Positions 16,329 through 25,218 of a DNA stretch of 64,000 nt are shown piece after piece; the stretch's first letter is position 1, and each line of letters begins with the position of its first letter. The notes beneath the pieces are model-generated. The model saw only the letters and a list, made by a program, of their open reading frames with translations. It did no database searches and was not told where the DNA came from. Both the position numbers and the translations under genes were made by a program. This stretch comes from DAMCZI01 sp032095175 (GTDB taxonomy: Bacteria; Bacillota; Clostridia; Clostridiales; Caloramatoraceae), in the NCBI GenBank assembly GCA_032095175.1, contig DAMCZI010000008.1, positions 1 to 64,000 on the forward strand, given 5' to 3'.

Positions 16329-16401
16329 TTGACATGCAGTTCATGGTGATGTAATATTTAAACAGATGTTTAAAACGCTCATTTTAAACCATTGTTTAAG
16401 G
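16329..16401 (+). promoter_or_regulatory. MMPL exporter promoter with two TetR-type operators
   Basis: TTGACA (16329-16334), 17-base spacer, TAATAT (16352-16357). Operator 1 is TTTAAACA-ga-TGTTTAAA (16357-16374), with perfect 8-bp arms, overlapping the -10. Operator 2 is TTAAAC-catt-GTTTAA (16385-16400), with centres 27 bp apart, just before the ribosome binding site. This is consistent with repression by the upstream TetR protein. Confidence 0.8.
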
Positions 16402-16415
16402 AAAGAGGTGTGAGT

Positions 16416-18473
16416 ATGCGAAAATTTGCATCTTTTATTGTAACCCATAAAAAACTTATTCTTATCTCCTATCTTATTGCTGCAATTCTTTCCTTTATCG
16501 GGATGAGATACGTTTCTATTGAGTATGACCTGGCATCATATCTTCCAAAGGATATGAACTCCATAAAGGGAAGCGACATATTGCAGAAGAATTTTAAACT
16601 AAGTGGAACAGCAAAGCTTCTTATAAAAAGCAATAACCTAAGCAAAATAAGTAGTATAAAAAATGATATAAAAAACATACCCGGAGTTAAAAATGTAACC
16701 TGGCTTGATGATGTTGATGATATTATGAAATCTGAAGGCTTTATCAATGAGAATATTGGTAAAAATTTTAGAGTCTCTGATTATAATCTTTTACAACTTG
16801 AATTCAATGAAGGAAATGATGCTTTAAGCACAAAAGAGGCAATTGATAAAATAGATTCCTTAATTTATGAGGAACACTATATAGGTGGACCCGCAGCAAT
16901 ATCCAGCAATATGCAAAACACTGTATCTAGAGAAATGATTTATTATTCAATTGCTGCCTTTATCATAATTTTTATAATTCTTTTTCTATCTTCAAGTTCA
17001 TATTTTGAGCCATTACTTTTTTTTATAGTACTTGGTACAGCGATATTAATAAACATGGGTACAAACTTAATATATGGGAAAGTATCATCAAATACTCATT
17101 CAGTTGCAAGTATACTTCAACTTGCAGTATCCATGGACTATTCGATATTCCTTCTTCACAGATTTCATGATGAGCTTCAATCAAAAGAAAAATCAGAGGC
17201 TATGATTGAAGCAATAGTAAAAACCTTTAGCTCTGTTTCTGCAAGTGCATTAACAACTGTATGTGGCTTTTTAGCCCTTGTATTTATGAAGTACGGAATG
17301 GGAAAGGACATGGGCCTTGTACTTGCAAAGGGAGTATTCATAAGCCTTATAACAGTTATTACTTTACTTCCAGTTCTCACACTTGCTGCAGAAGACAGGC
17401 TTGAAAAATATAAGCATAAAGTTTTGCTTCCAGGGTTTAATAAAATTGCAAAGCACCTTGTAAGCATGAGACACTATGTGCTTATACTTACACTTTTAAT
17501 AATCATACCAGTTTTTTTAGGTCAATCTAAAGTAAACTACTATTATTCAACTGAAAAAACACTTTCTCAAAATTCCATATCAGTTATTGCAAATAAAAAG
17601 ATAGCTGATATTTTTAGAAATAATAATGAGTTGGTTTTAGTCATTCCAAAATCTGATAGGACTAAAATCAACAATATGTCTGCTGAACTTGAGAGTATAA
17701 ATTCAGTAGATTCAATTATTGGAATGTATTCTTCTATTGATCCGGCAATTCCCGATATTCTTATACCAGATAACATAAGAAGTAGATTTGAATCAAGCAA
17801 ATATACATACCTGATAATAACCTTAAAATCAAATGTTGAAAGTACTGATACAACGGATGCAATAACTAAAATCCATAATATAAGCTCAAAGTATTATAAG
17901 GAACATTATTTAACAGGAGAAGCCCCTATTTATCTTGACCTAAAGGCTGTTACCTCTAAGGATTTTGCAATTGTTACTATAATCTCGACCATTCTAATAG
18001 CCTTGATACTATTTGCAACCTTTAAATCCTTGCTACTTCCATTTATATTGATTTTCGTAATTGAAACCGGTGTATGGATAAATGTAAGTATTCCATACTT
18101 TATTGGAAGTGAGCTTAATTTTATAAGCTTTATAATAATTGGAGCAATACAACTTGGAGCAACTGTCGATTATGCAATACTCTTTACAACGAGATACAGA
18201 GAAAACCTTGAAACACTATCTCCTGTTGATTCAGCTATACAAACCATAAAGGATACAAGCAGATCGGTTTTAACAAGTGCTCTAATCCTTATGGCAGGAA
18301 CGTTAAGTGTTTCATTTATAACAACTATAAAATCAGCATCAGAACTTACTCTTTTAATAGGAAGAGGAGCAGCAATAAGTCTGATTCTTGTATATACCTT
18401 ACTTCCAGCACTGCTTCTTCTATTTAAAAAGCCTATTAAATATACAACATATAAATGGCCTGAAATAAAATAA
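16416..18473 (+). CDS. MMPL/RND-family exporter
   Basis: 685 residues from the ATG at 16416 (AAGAGGTG 8 bases upstream); an upstream in-frame TTG overlaps operator 2 and is rejected. Two-fold RND architecture. TM1 is followed by an extracytoplasmic domain (YDLASYLPKDMNSIKGSDIL). A five- to six-helix bundle contains the proton-relay-type motif QLAVSMDYSIFLLHRFHDEL, and the second half repeats this with QLGATVDYAILFTTRYRENL. Asp residues in MDYS and VDYA match the family proton relay. MMPL-type exporters move lipids or lipophilic drugs across the membrane. It is the first gene of a two-gene operon and is probably repressed by TetR. Confidence 0.92.
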   Translation: MRKFASFIVTHKKLILISYLIAAILSFIGMRYVSIEYDLASYLPKDMNSIKGSDILQKNFKLSGTAKLLIKSNNLSKISSIKNDIKNIPGVKNVTWLDDVDDIMKSEGFINENIGKNFRVSDYNLLQLEFNEGNDALSTKEAIDKIDSLIYEEHYIGGPAAISSNMQNTVSREMIYYSIAAFIIIFIILFLSSSSYFEPLLFFIVLGTAILINMGTNLIYGKVSSNTHSVASILQLAVSMDYSIFLLHRFHDELQSKEKSEAMIEAIVKTFSSVSASALTTVCGFLALVFMKYGMGKDMGLVLAKGVFISLITVITLLPVLTLAAEDRLEKYKHKVLLPGFNKIAKHLVSMRHYVLILTLLIIIPVFLGQSKVNYYYSTEKTLSQNSISVIANKKIADIFRNNNELVLVIPKSDRTKINNMSAELESINSVDSIIGMYSSIDPAIPDILIPDNIRSRFESSKYTYLIITLKSNVESTDTTDAITKIHNISSKYYKEHYLTGEAPIYLDLKAVTSKDFAIVTIISTILIALILFATFKSLLLPFILIFVIETGVWINVSIPYFIGSELNFISFIIIGAIQLGATVDYAILFTTRYRENLETLSPVDSAIQTIKDTSRSVLTSALILMAGTLSVSFITTIKSASELTLLIGRGAAISLILVYTLLPALLLLFKKPIKYTTYKWPEIK

Positions 18474-18485
18474 AGAGGTGTTAAA

Positions 18486-20252
18486 ATGAAAAAGAAGATT
18501 ATAAGCTTATTTCTTATTCTATTTATATTAACACTAACCACCCTTGCAAGTGCGGATGTTAAAAAGGATGAAACCGTTTATGTAAAGTTAAACCATGATG
18601 GAAGCTTATTGGAAACAAAAATTGTAAACCATATTTATGGTTACAGTGCATCTGATTATTACACTGATTATGGAACATATAGTAGTATAAAAAACATGAT
18701 AGGCAGCACATCACCTGGTTTTAGCAATAAAGAAATCAAATGGCCTATGAAGCTTTTAAAATCAAAGGATATATATTATGAAGGAACTATAAATAAAGAA
18801 CCCCCAGTTAACTTATCAATAAGATATTATTTTGATAATACAGAAATTTCTCCTAAAGAGCTTGGAGGAAAGACAGGACATCTTAAAATATCTATTGGTA
18901 TAAAATATAACAAAAGTATTAATTGGAACAAAACAAACCTTGTTGCTCAAATTCAATTAAGTCCTGATCTTGATGTATTCAGCAATATCAATACCGATGG
19001 TACCAAGGTTGTTATCGGTAAAAAAGCCACTATAACCTTTGTATCTCTGCCTTCAAAGGATCAAACCTTTACAATTGATATGGATGGAAATAATATATAC
19101 CTTGACCCTATAAGCATAACCCTGATTCCATCAAATTTTAATCTTCCCAAAGACTTCAAGGACGGATTAAACAGCTTAATGGATGGTATAGGTAAAATGG
19201 ACAATGCATCAAAAAAACTGGTAAAAGGAGCTGATTCACTGGCAAATGGTACGAAAAAACTTGAAAATGGAATGTCTGAGCTTGATAGTGGAATAGAAAA
19301 ACTTTATTTAGGTTCAAATGAATTAAGCTCCAATTCAAGGACTCTTAGTGATGGATTAGAGGAATTCCATAATGGACTCAGTCAAATGTCCAGCCAGGGC
19401 AGCCAGTTAATTAGTGGAATGGGACAAATCAACTCTGGAATGGGAACACTTTCAGAAAAGAGCATTGAAATGTACAATGGGCTTGATAAGCTTCATAACA
19501 GTATTAGCAGAGCAAATGAAGGTACTAAAAAAATCTCTGAAGGTTATAATGAACTCTATAAAAATCACAAGGAACTTGTTAAGGCTGCAAACCGTTATGC
19601 ATCTAGCAAGGATCCCATTATAAGAAAGATGGCAGAAGCAATAATCAAAGAGGGCGAAGCAATGGAAAAATTGAACTCCGGTCTTAATGAAGCTTCAAAT
19701 AGTTTTGATGCCCTCGAAAAAGGAGCGAACCAGCTTCAGACAGGATTCGGTGATTACAAATCAGGTGTAATACAAATGAAAGATAGTTTGGGTAAAACCC
19801 AATCCGAAATAGAAAAGCTTCCTAATGCAATCAGCCAAATGAATACCTCCTTTGGAACCTTGAAGAATGGCATAAACAAATATTTTGATGGTGCTAATGA
19901 TATAAATAAAGGCCTCAAGTTTACTCATGAAAATACACAAAAGCTTCCATCAAGTGTTATAAAGCTTTCTAATGGTCAAGTGCAGCTTAAAAACGGAATA
20001 ACAAGCCTTGGAAATGGTATAGGTAGAATTAATAATGAACTTGAGGAAAATATAGGCGGTGCACTTTTTGAAGGTAAAGAAAACACCTATAAATCTTTCG
20101 CAGATAATGAAAAGAACAAAAACTCAACAGTTCAATTTATAATGAGAACCCCATCAATTGATAGACCTGCACAGGAAAAAGTCTACGCAAAAACAACAGA
20201 AGTTAAAATGAATTTCCTCGATAGATTTTTAGCTCTCTTTACAAAAAGATAA
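18486..20252 (+). CDS. Secreted heptad-repeat protein partnered with the MMPL exporter (YhgE/Pip-like)
   Basis: 588 residues; ATG behind AAAGAGGTG, 12 bases after the exporter stop. A signal peptide (KKKIISLFLILFILTLTTLASA) is followed by a ~200-residue beta-type domain. Then comes a long region of x-x-x-Leu-x-x-Gly heptads (LVKGADSLANGTKKLENGMS, LSDGLEEFHNGLSQM). This is the hallmark of the extracytoplasmic part of YhgE/Pip-type proteins. No clear C-terminal membrane anchor is visible. In many Firmicutes such proteins are encoded beside or fused to MMPL transporters, so it is probably the extracytoplasmic adaptor. The mechanism is not established. Confidence 0.8.
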   Translation: MKKKIISLFLILFILTLTTLASADVKKDETVYVKLNHDGSLLETKIVNHIYGYSASDYYTDYGTYSSIKNMIGSTSPGFSNKEIKWPMKLLKSKDIYYEGTINKEPPVNLSIRYYFDNTEISPKELGGKTGHLKISIGIKYNKSINWNKTNLVAQIQLSPDLDVFSNINTDGTKVVIGKKATITFVSLPSKDQTFTIDMDGNNIYLDPISITLIPSNFNLPKDFKDGLNSLMDGIGKMDNASKKLVKGADSLANGTKKLENGMSELDSGIEKLYLGSNELSSNSRTLSDGLEEFHNGLSQMSSQGSQLISGMGQINSGMGTLSEKSIEMYNGLDKLHNSISRANEGTKKISEGYNELYKNHKELVKAANRYASSKDPIIRKMAEAIIKEGEAMEKLNSGLNEASNSFDALEKGANQLQTGFGDYKSGVIQMKDSLGKTQSEIEKLPNAISQMNTSFGTLKNGINKYFDGANDINKGLKFTHENTQKLPSSVIKLSNGQVQLKNGITSLGNGIGRINNELEENIGGALFEGKENTYKSFADNEKNKNSTVQFIMRTPSIDRPAQEKVYAKTTEVKMNFLDRFLALFTKR

Positions 20253-20256
20253 AATT

Positions 20257-20298
20257 GGTGCCATGGCATCACATGTAAAATGTTATGCTCATGGCACC
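20257..20298. terminator. Bidirectional terminator, REP-like foot
   Basis: GGTGCCATG-GCAT arms (20257-20270) pair with ATGC-TCATGGCACC (20285-20298). It lies between the convergent heptad-repeat gene and the HD-domain gene. Confidence 0.7.
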
Positions 20299-20304
20299 TA
20301 ATCT

Positions 20305-21855
20305 TTACATCATTTCATATTCTTCACGAGTATATACTTGATTTGATTTCAGATATTCTGGTATGTTCTTCTCAATATCGTTCACCGTTATTTTAGCATA
20401 TTTTCTACCTATTTCTATAGCATATGTATTATTATCAGTTGGAATCTTTCCAATAAATCTGATTCTAAATTTTAATTTCTCATCATAGTTTCTTATATCA
20501 ATTAAGGATAAGAACTTATTGCATTTGTCCTTAAAAGCTCTTTCTGGATCAAGATTGGGCAATTCTTTGTTGTCAAATATAAAATCAATCATCAAATAGT
20601 TATTTTTCATTGAAATATCTGTACTGCAGAATTCATCTACATATTGTCGGTTTTGATTCGCCCTCGATATTCTTGAGAACTCCTCTATCTCATCAATTAA
20701 AATCAAATAAGCTGACACATCTGTTATTTTAGATATTTGATATCCATCACTTGTATGGTTTGATACAGCCTGAAGTATCTCCTGTTTTGTAATTATGTCT
20801 ACTAAATCTATATTACCAATGTTAATATTCTGCCTTCCATGAAATGCAAATGTTACTCCTTTAAATGCACTTATTACCTTCATAAGGAGAAATGCACTCA
20901 TTATTCCATGCTGATATTGTTCAAAATCATTATAGTATCTCAAATACATTGAAACATCTTTATCAAGATTGACTTCAAATTTAGCTGCAGCCTTTATCAT
21001 CTTAACTTCTTCGTTTGTTAATAAACTTGCTTCCTCATTCAATGTGATCTCTAGAGAATTTGAGTTATCTTGATTAACGTTAAATGTCTTTTTTAATATT
21101 TCTTCCAATTTTTTATTATTTGAATCATCAATCATAAAATTTATATTAAAATTGTAATTCATAAAATCGATAAATTCTTTTATAAAACCCTGCTGTATCT
21201 CTGAATAATTAAAATTAAACTCATCATAATTATTAATAGAGAATTCTGGAAGTATTTCCTTGATACACTTGTTTATCTTATTTATTTTTTTAAGAGGATA
21301 GCCAAGATCGTGGGTTATTGAAGCAATACACCTTACTGAATCCTTATATTTTAACGATTCATAAAATTTATCTATAGTAGCAAGTATATCACCAAAAATA
21401 CCATCTCTATTCAATTTTCTAATAGATTCAAAAAATTGAATTGGTGTTTTAAGTTGTCCATACATATCTTTTGTAAGCATATTAAATTCTTCATGCCTTA
21501 ATATATATTCTCCAAGAAAGTAAACCCAAAGGCAATGGAGAGTATGATCCCTATAAAAAGAATCTGAAGCAAATATAAGTTCCTCAAAGTTTACATATCT
21601 ATCAAAATAGTTAAAAAGGTTATCATAGCCTCTCTTATCAGGGTCTATATAACCCATAGCTGCATTAAAAAGAAGCTTCCAAAGCTTTTTAGCTACTTGA
21701 ATTTTTGCGTTCATATTATCAGCATCTTTTAGTGCAAGTATCTCTGCTTTTATTTTCTTCTTATACTCATCTCGCCCAACTAAAAATTGAATTTTGTCTT
21801 TATCCATTTCTTCAATATAGTAGCTCAATACCATTTTTTCATTTACCAATCCCAT
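20305..21855 (-). CDS. Orphan HD-domain protein, putative phosphohydrolase
   Basis: 516 residues, ATG at 21855 behind GGGGGGATTTT. I do not recognise a named family. Spaced residues match the HD superfamily metal site: RDHTLHCLWVYF (His104, His107), SITHDLGYP (His182-Asp183), QYQHGIMSAF (His316), VSNHTSDGY (His367) and LILIDEIEEFSR (Asp388). The C-terminal ~110 residues are an unrelated alpha/beta domain. No membrane segment is visible. The insert between the HD dyad and the third His is long (about 130 residues). A chemoreceptor gene is upstream on the same strand, but a terminator separates them. Substrate unknown. Confidence 0.7.
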   Translation of the reverse strand: MGLVNEKMVLSYYIEEMDKDKIQFLVGRDEYKKKIKAEILALKDADNMNAKIQVAKKLWKLLFNAAMGYIDPDKRGYDNLFNYFDRYVNFEELIFASDSFYRDHTLHCLWVYFLGEYILRHEEFNMLTKDMYGQLKTPIQFFESIRKLNRDGIFGDILATIDKFYESLKYKDSVRCIASITHDLGYPLKKINKINKCIKEILPEFSINNYDEFNFNYSEIQQGFIKEFIDFMNYNFNINFMIDDSNNKKLEEILKKTFNVNQDNSNSLEITLNEEASLLTNEEVKMIKAAAKFEVNLDKDVSMYLRYYNDFEQYQHGIMSAFLLMKVISAFKGVTFAFHGRQNINIGNIDLVDIITKQEILQAVSNHTSDGYQISKITDVSAYLILIDEIEEFSRISRANQNRQYVDEFCSTDISMKNNYLMIDFIFDNKELPNLDPERAFKDKCNKFLSLIDIRNYDEKLKFRIRFIGKIPTDNNTYAIEIGRKYAKITVNDIEKNIPEYLKSNQVYTREEYEMM

Positions 21856-21914
21856 AAAATCCCCCCAAAACCATCTCTTACAAAATATTATTCACTATAT
21901 TATACCATAGTGTT

Positions 21915-21959
21915 AGGGACATCACATATTGCATTTAAAATGCAGCATGTGATGTCCCT
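21915..21959 (-). terminator. Terminator of the chemoreceptor gene
   Basis: AGGGACATCACAT (21915-21927) pairs with ATGTGATGTCCCT (21947-21959), with an inner stem TGCATTT/AAATGCA. Confidence 0.8.
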
Positions 21960-21964
21960 CTTAT

Positions 21965-23665
21965 TTATAACTTAAATTTATTTACCTCTTCAATGGTTAC
22001 CATAGACAGATTAGTAAGCATTTCAGCACTCTTAGATACTTCTTCAGAAGATGCATGCATTTCTTGTGAGGATGCTGATATTTCCTCTGTTGATGCTGAA
22101 TTTTCCTCTGCTACTGCAGAAGCAGATTCAACCTTTTCAATTATTATATTTTTCTCACTTTCAATTTTACCAACCTGATTATTTACATCTTCAATTAAAG
22201 GTATAATTCTTTCTATTGCATTAATAATATCCTTAAAGGATGCTATTGAGCCATCTATCACTTTCACTTGACTTTCAAGGGTGACGTTTACTCTTTCTGT
22301 TGTATCAATTACTCCTTCTGATTCAGAGGTTATCATAGCAAGAAGATTGTTTATTTCAATTGAAGAATTTTTGCTTTGCTCTGCAAGCTTCCTTATCTCC
22401 TCTGCCACAACTGCAAAACCTCTACCTGCTTCACCTGCTCTTGCTGCTTCAATTGCTGCATTAAGTGCAAGCAAATTGGTTTGGTCAGCAATACTGTTAA
22501 TCAGCATTGTTATTTCATTAATATTTTTAATGTTCATTCCAAGAGTTGTTATCTTACTGCCAACTTCCTTAAATGAACTACTCATCTCACCAACAGATGA
22601 TACCAGATCAACTAGTTGTTTATTACTGCTTAAAGCCATTTTACTAACATCCTTTGCATTTGTATCAACCTGTACCACGGAGCTAACAATTCTATCAACT
22701 ATATTGCCAAAATTATTTAATGTAGATGCCATTTCCATTAGCTCTTCTGCCTGGGATGATGACCCTTGCGCTACCCCCTGAATAGCTGCAGAAACCTCCT
22801 GAGCCGAAGAAGTCATTTCTTCTGATATAGCTGATAAGGATAATGCTTGTTCATTTATCTTATCAGTATTGCCTCTTATAGTATTTAGCATATTCGCCAA
22901 TGATTCAACTGTATCTGCCAATTCCTTTTTCATTAATCCAAATTCATTTTTTCCAGACTTGTCTATTTCATATGTAAAATCACCTGCTGAAACTGCATCC
23001 AGTGCTTTTGACATATCTTTAATAGATGATTTTATTATTGCAAGTATTGCCAATGAAATCGCAGTCATTATAACTGCTACTGCTGCTAATATTATAATAA
23101 AAAGCACCTGAGTGTTTTTATATTCACTTGCGTTATTGTTGTTTAAAGCCTGCGCTTCCTTTTTATCAAATTCAATTATTGTTTGTATATCTTCACTTAC
23201 AATATCTCCTTTTTTACCAAGTTCACTAGCTTGCTCTGGAGTGACTTCCTTTCCTGCCTGCTTAATAGCTTTTATTTCAGTATGCTCATTTACATAGTCA
23301 CTATAATCCTTGTTTAGCTTATCAATTCGCATCATATCTTCAGAACTCATATCACTTGATGAATATTCCTTTATTATTTTTTTTATATTTTCATCATTTT
23401 CTTCAATGGTTTTTACATAACTCTCATCATATTTTCTGTCAACTAACTTAGTAAATGCATTTCTGATAAGTCCCATATTCCCATTTACTTCACCCATTTC
23501 CATAATACCTACTAGCTGTTCCTGATACATTTTGTTGGTGTTTTTGTTCATGCTGGACATATTTTTAAGTCCAATAACACCTACTGATAAAGTAGCTATA
23601 AGTGCAAATATCCAGATAAAGACTATTAAATTGATAATTCTTACATTTCTCATTTTGTTTATCAT
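21965..23665 (-). CDS. Methyl-accepting chemotaxis protein
   Basis: 566 residues from the ATG at 23665 (AGAGGTGAG upstream). TM1 (IINLIVFIWIFALIATLSVG) is followed by a four-helix-bundle periplasmic-side domain (4HB_MCP type, about 150 residues). TM2 lies near residue 190-212 (VLFIIILAAVAVIMTAISLAI). Then come a HAMP domain and the signalling tip INSIADQTNLLALNAAIEAA followed by RAGEAGRGFAVVAEEIRKLA. The C-terminal helices carry Ser/Glu repeats typical of methylation regions. It signals to CheA/CheW; the ligand is unknown. No chemotaxis operon is nearby, so it is a stand-alone receptor. Confidence 0.95.
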   Translation of the reverse strand: MINKMRNVRIINLIVFIWIFALIATLSVGVIGLKNMSSMNKNTNKMYQEQLVGIMEMGEVNGNMGLIRNAFTKLVDRKYDESYVKTIEENDENIKKIIKEYSSSDMSSEDMMRIDKLNKDYSDYVNEHTEIKAIKQAGKEVTPEQASELGKKGDIVSEDIQTIIEFDKKEAQALNNNNASEYKNTQVLFIIILAAVAVIMTAISLAILAIIKSSIKDMSKALDAVSAGDFTYEIDKSGKNEFGLMKKELADTVESLANMLNTIRGNTDKINEQALSLSAISEEMTSSAQEVSAAIQGVAQGSSSQAEELMEMASTLNNFGNIVDRIVSSVVQVDTNAKDVSKMALSSNKQLVDLVSSVGEMSSSFKEVGSKITTLGMNIKNINEITMLINSIADQTNLLALNAAIEAARAGEAGRGFAVVAEEIRKLAEQSKNSSIEINNLLAMITSESEGVIDTTERVNVTLESQVKVIDGSIASFKDIINAIERIIPLIEDVNNQVGKIESEKNIIIEKVESASAVAEENSASTEEISASSQEMHASSEEVSKSAEMLTNLSMVTIEEVNKFKL

Positions 23666-23793
23666 TATTCTCACCTCTTTTATTTTATATATATATTTTC
23701 TTTATCGTAATATTTTATATATTATTTATATAAATTTTGAATTATATTGTCGATTTTTAATATATTTTGTATATATTTGTAGGTTTACTAAAA

Positions 23794-23883
23794 TGCCAGG
23801 CACCGGAGAATGGAGAAAAGGGAAAAGAAATATGCCTATGTGCATTTCTTCTCCCTTTTCTCCTTTTTTCGGTGCCTGGCACT
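23794..23883. repeat. REP-like hairpin / terminator downstream of the double-cubane gene
   Basis: Feet TGCCAGGCACCG (23794-23805) and GGTGCCTGGCA (23871-23881) enclose a long purine-rich arm (GGAGAAAAGGGA) and its pyrimidine partner. It folds into one ~40-bp imperfect stem. It lies just past the minus-strand stop at 23886 and probably terminates that gene. Confidence 0.8.
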
Positions 23884-23885
23884 CA

Positions 23886-25037
23886 TTAGATCATTTCTAT
23901 AAATGCTCCAACTCTTGTTTTTAATTGCCCAACATCGTTTTGAGAATAATCTGTTTCAATACTAATATAGGGGATTCCCTTTTCTCTTTCAACGAATTCC
24001 TTTACACTATAACCTTCAACGTTATATGTATGACATGCCTGAAGTATTACATCGACAACACCATCTATCTTATATTCATCAACAAGCTTCGAAATAAGTT
24101 CTATCCTTCCTGGGTTTGGACTCATACAAGAACATGGTATTGCCAGGTATTTTTCTGTTAGTGCATCAATTGGGTCTTTATCCTCATCAACTAACACAGA
24201 GGTAGACTTCACTCCGCTGCAGTTTTCAAAGCATACAACTACTCCGCCACTTTCCTCTATTATCTTTACAATCTTTTCACCTGCACCACCTATCGGGCAA
24301 CCTGTAACAAGTATCCTTTTTGTATCAGCAGGAACCTTTCCTTCTTCTCTTTTACAGCTATCAGAAAGATCATTGGAAAGCTTTTCTATAGATTGTATCT
24401 GTGCCTCTTTATCTGTCTTAAATGTTGCACCATATAAAACCTTTAACATTTCAAGTCCCCACATTGGAGGTGGGCAAGCCTTTGAAAGGCTGTAAAAATT
24501 CTGCATTGCTATTCTTTCTCTGTTTCTTAGTTTTATAGCTTCTTTTATTTTTTCATCGGTAATCTCAACATTAAATTCCTTTTCTAATCTTTCCTTAAGC
24601 AAGATAATTTGCTTTTTCCAAAGGTTATATGAATATTCACCCTCCTGGGTTTGTGGAAGCTGCATTATATGCATTGGTTTCTTTTTACTTAAAAGCTCAT
24701 ACATCTTTTTCTTTCCATCACATGTGGTTTCCGCAACAAGAAGGTCAGAAAAAAAGAAATAAGGACATTTATCTGTTATTCCAAATCCATAGCTTGATTT
24801 AATAAGCGGACAGAGATTCCTCGGAAGATTCTTTTCTGCATCAGCAATTGGCTCCTCACTCGTTCCACAAAGTGATATAGGTATTGCTCCTGCAGCCATT
24901 ATAAGTTCCCAAGGAGTATATGTACAGTATGTTCCAACTACCTTTTTCCCTTCATCCTTTAGGTTTTTAATTTCCATAAAACCATTTCTTCTAGCCTCAC
25001 TAAAGTCATTAAATGCTTCTGGCAATCTATTATCCAT
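23886..25037 (-). CDS. Double-cubane cluster protein (2-hydroxyacyl-CoA dehydratase family, YjiM-like)
   Basis: 383 residues. Belongs to the HgdB/BcrC-like family. It is a single-subunit version with the Cys set of double-cubane [Fe8S9] proteins: GTYCTYTPWELIMAAGAIP (Cys38), NLCPLIKSSYGF (Cys76) and ETTCDGKKKMYE (Cys106). A second Rossmann-like lobe carries TGCPIGG, CFENCSG and QACHTYNVEG. The related Carboxydothermus protein reduces small substrates such as acetylene when driven by an ATP-dependent reductase (BadF/YjiL type). No such activator gene is seen within the window, so the partner must be elsewhere. The physiological substrate is unknown for the family. Confidence 0.88.
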   Translation of the reverse strand: MDNRLPEAFNDFSEARRNGFMEIKNLKDEGKKVVGTYCTYTPWELIMAAGAIPISLCGTSEEPIADAEKNLPRNLCPLIKSSYGFGITDKCPYFFFSDLLVAETTCDGKKKMYELLSKKKPMHIMQLPQTQEGEYSYNLWKKQIILLKERLEKEFNVEITDEKIKEAIKLRNRERIAMQNFYSLSKACPPPMWGLEMLKVLYGATFKTDKEAQIQSIEKLSNDLSDSCKREEGKVPADTKRILVTGCPIGGAGEKIVKIIEESGGVVVCFENCSGVKSTSVLVDEDKDPIDALTEKYLAIPCSCMSPNPGRIELISKLVDEYKIDGVVDVILQACHTYNVEGYSVKEFVEREKGIPYISIETDYSQNDVGQLKTRVGAFIEMI

Positions 25038-25172
25038 ATAAAATACCGTCCTTTCAAGTTGATACTTAAATACATCCTACAAGTAAATTATATTTTTAAC
25101 AGCCTTATTTTAAAAATTGTTATTTTAAATAGCATTATGATTCTTTATTTAATTTTTAAATAAATATAAAAA

Positions 25173-25210
25173 TGCCAGGTGCTAGAAAAAATTTTTCTGC
25201 ACCCGGCACT
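25173..25210. repeat. REP-like hairpin / terminator downstream of the GGDEF/HD-GYP gene
   Basis: TGCCAGGTGCTAGAAAAA pairs with TTTTTCTGCACCCGGCA. The feet are of the GTGCCAGGCAC type. It lies immediately downstream of the minus-strand stop at 25219. Confidence 0.75.
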
Positions 25211-25218
25211 AAGGCTTA

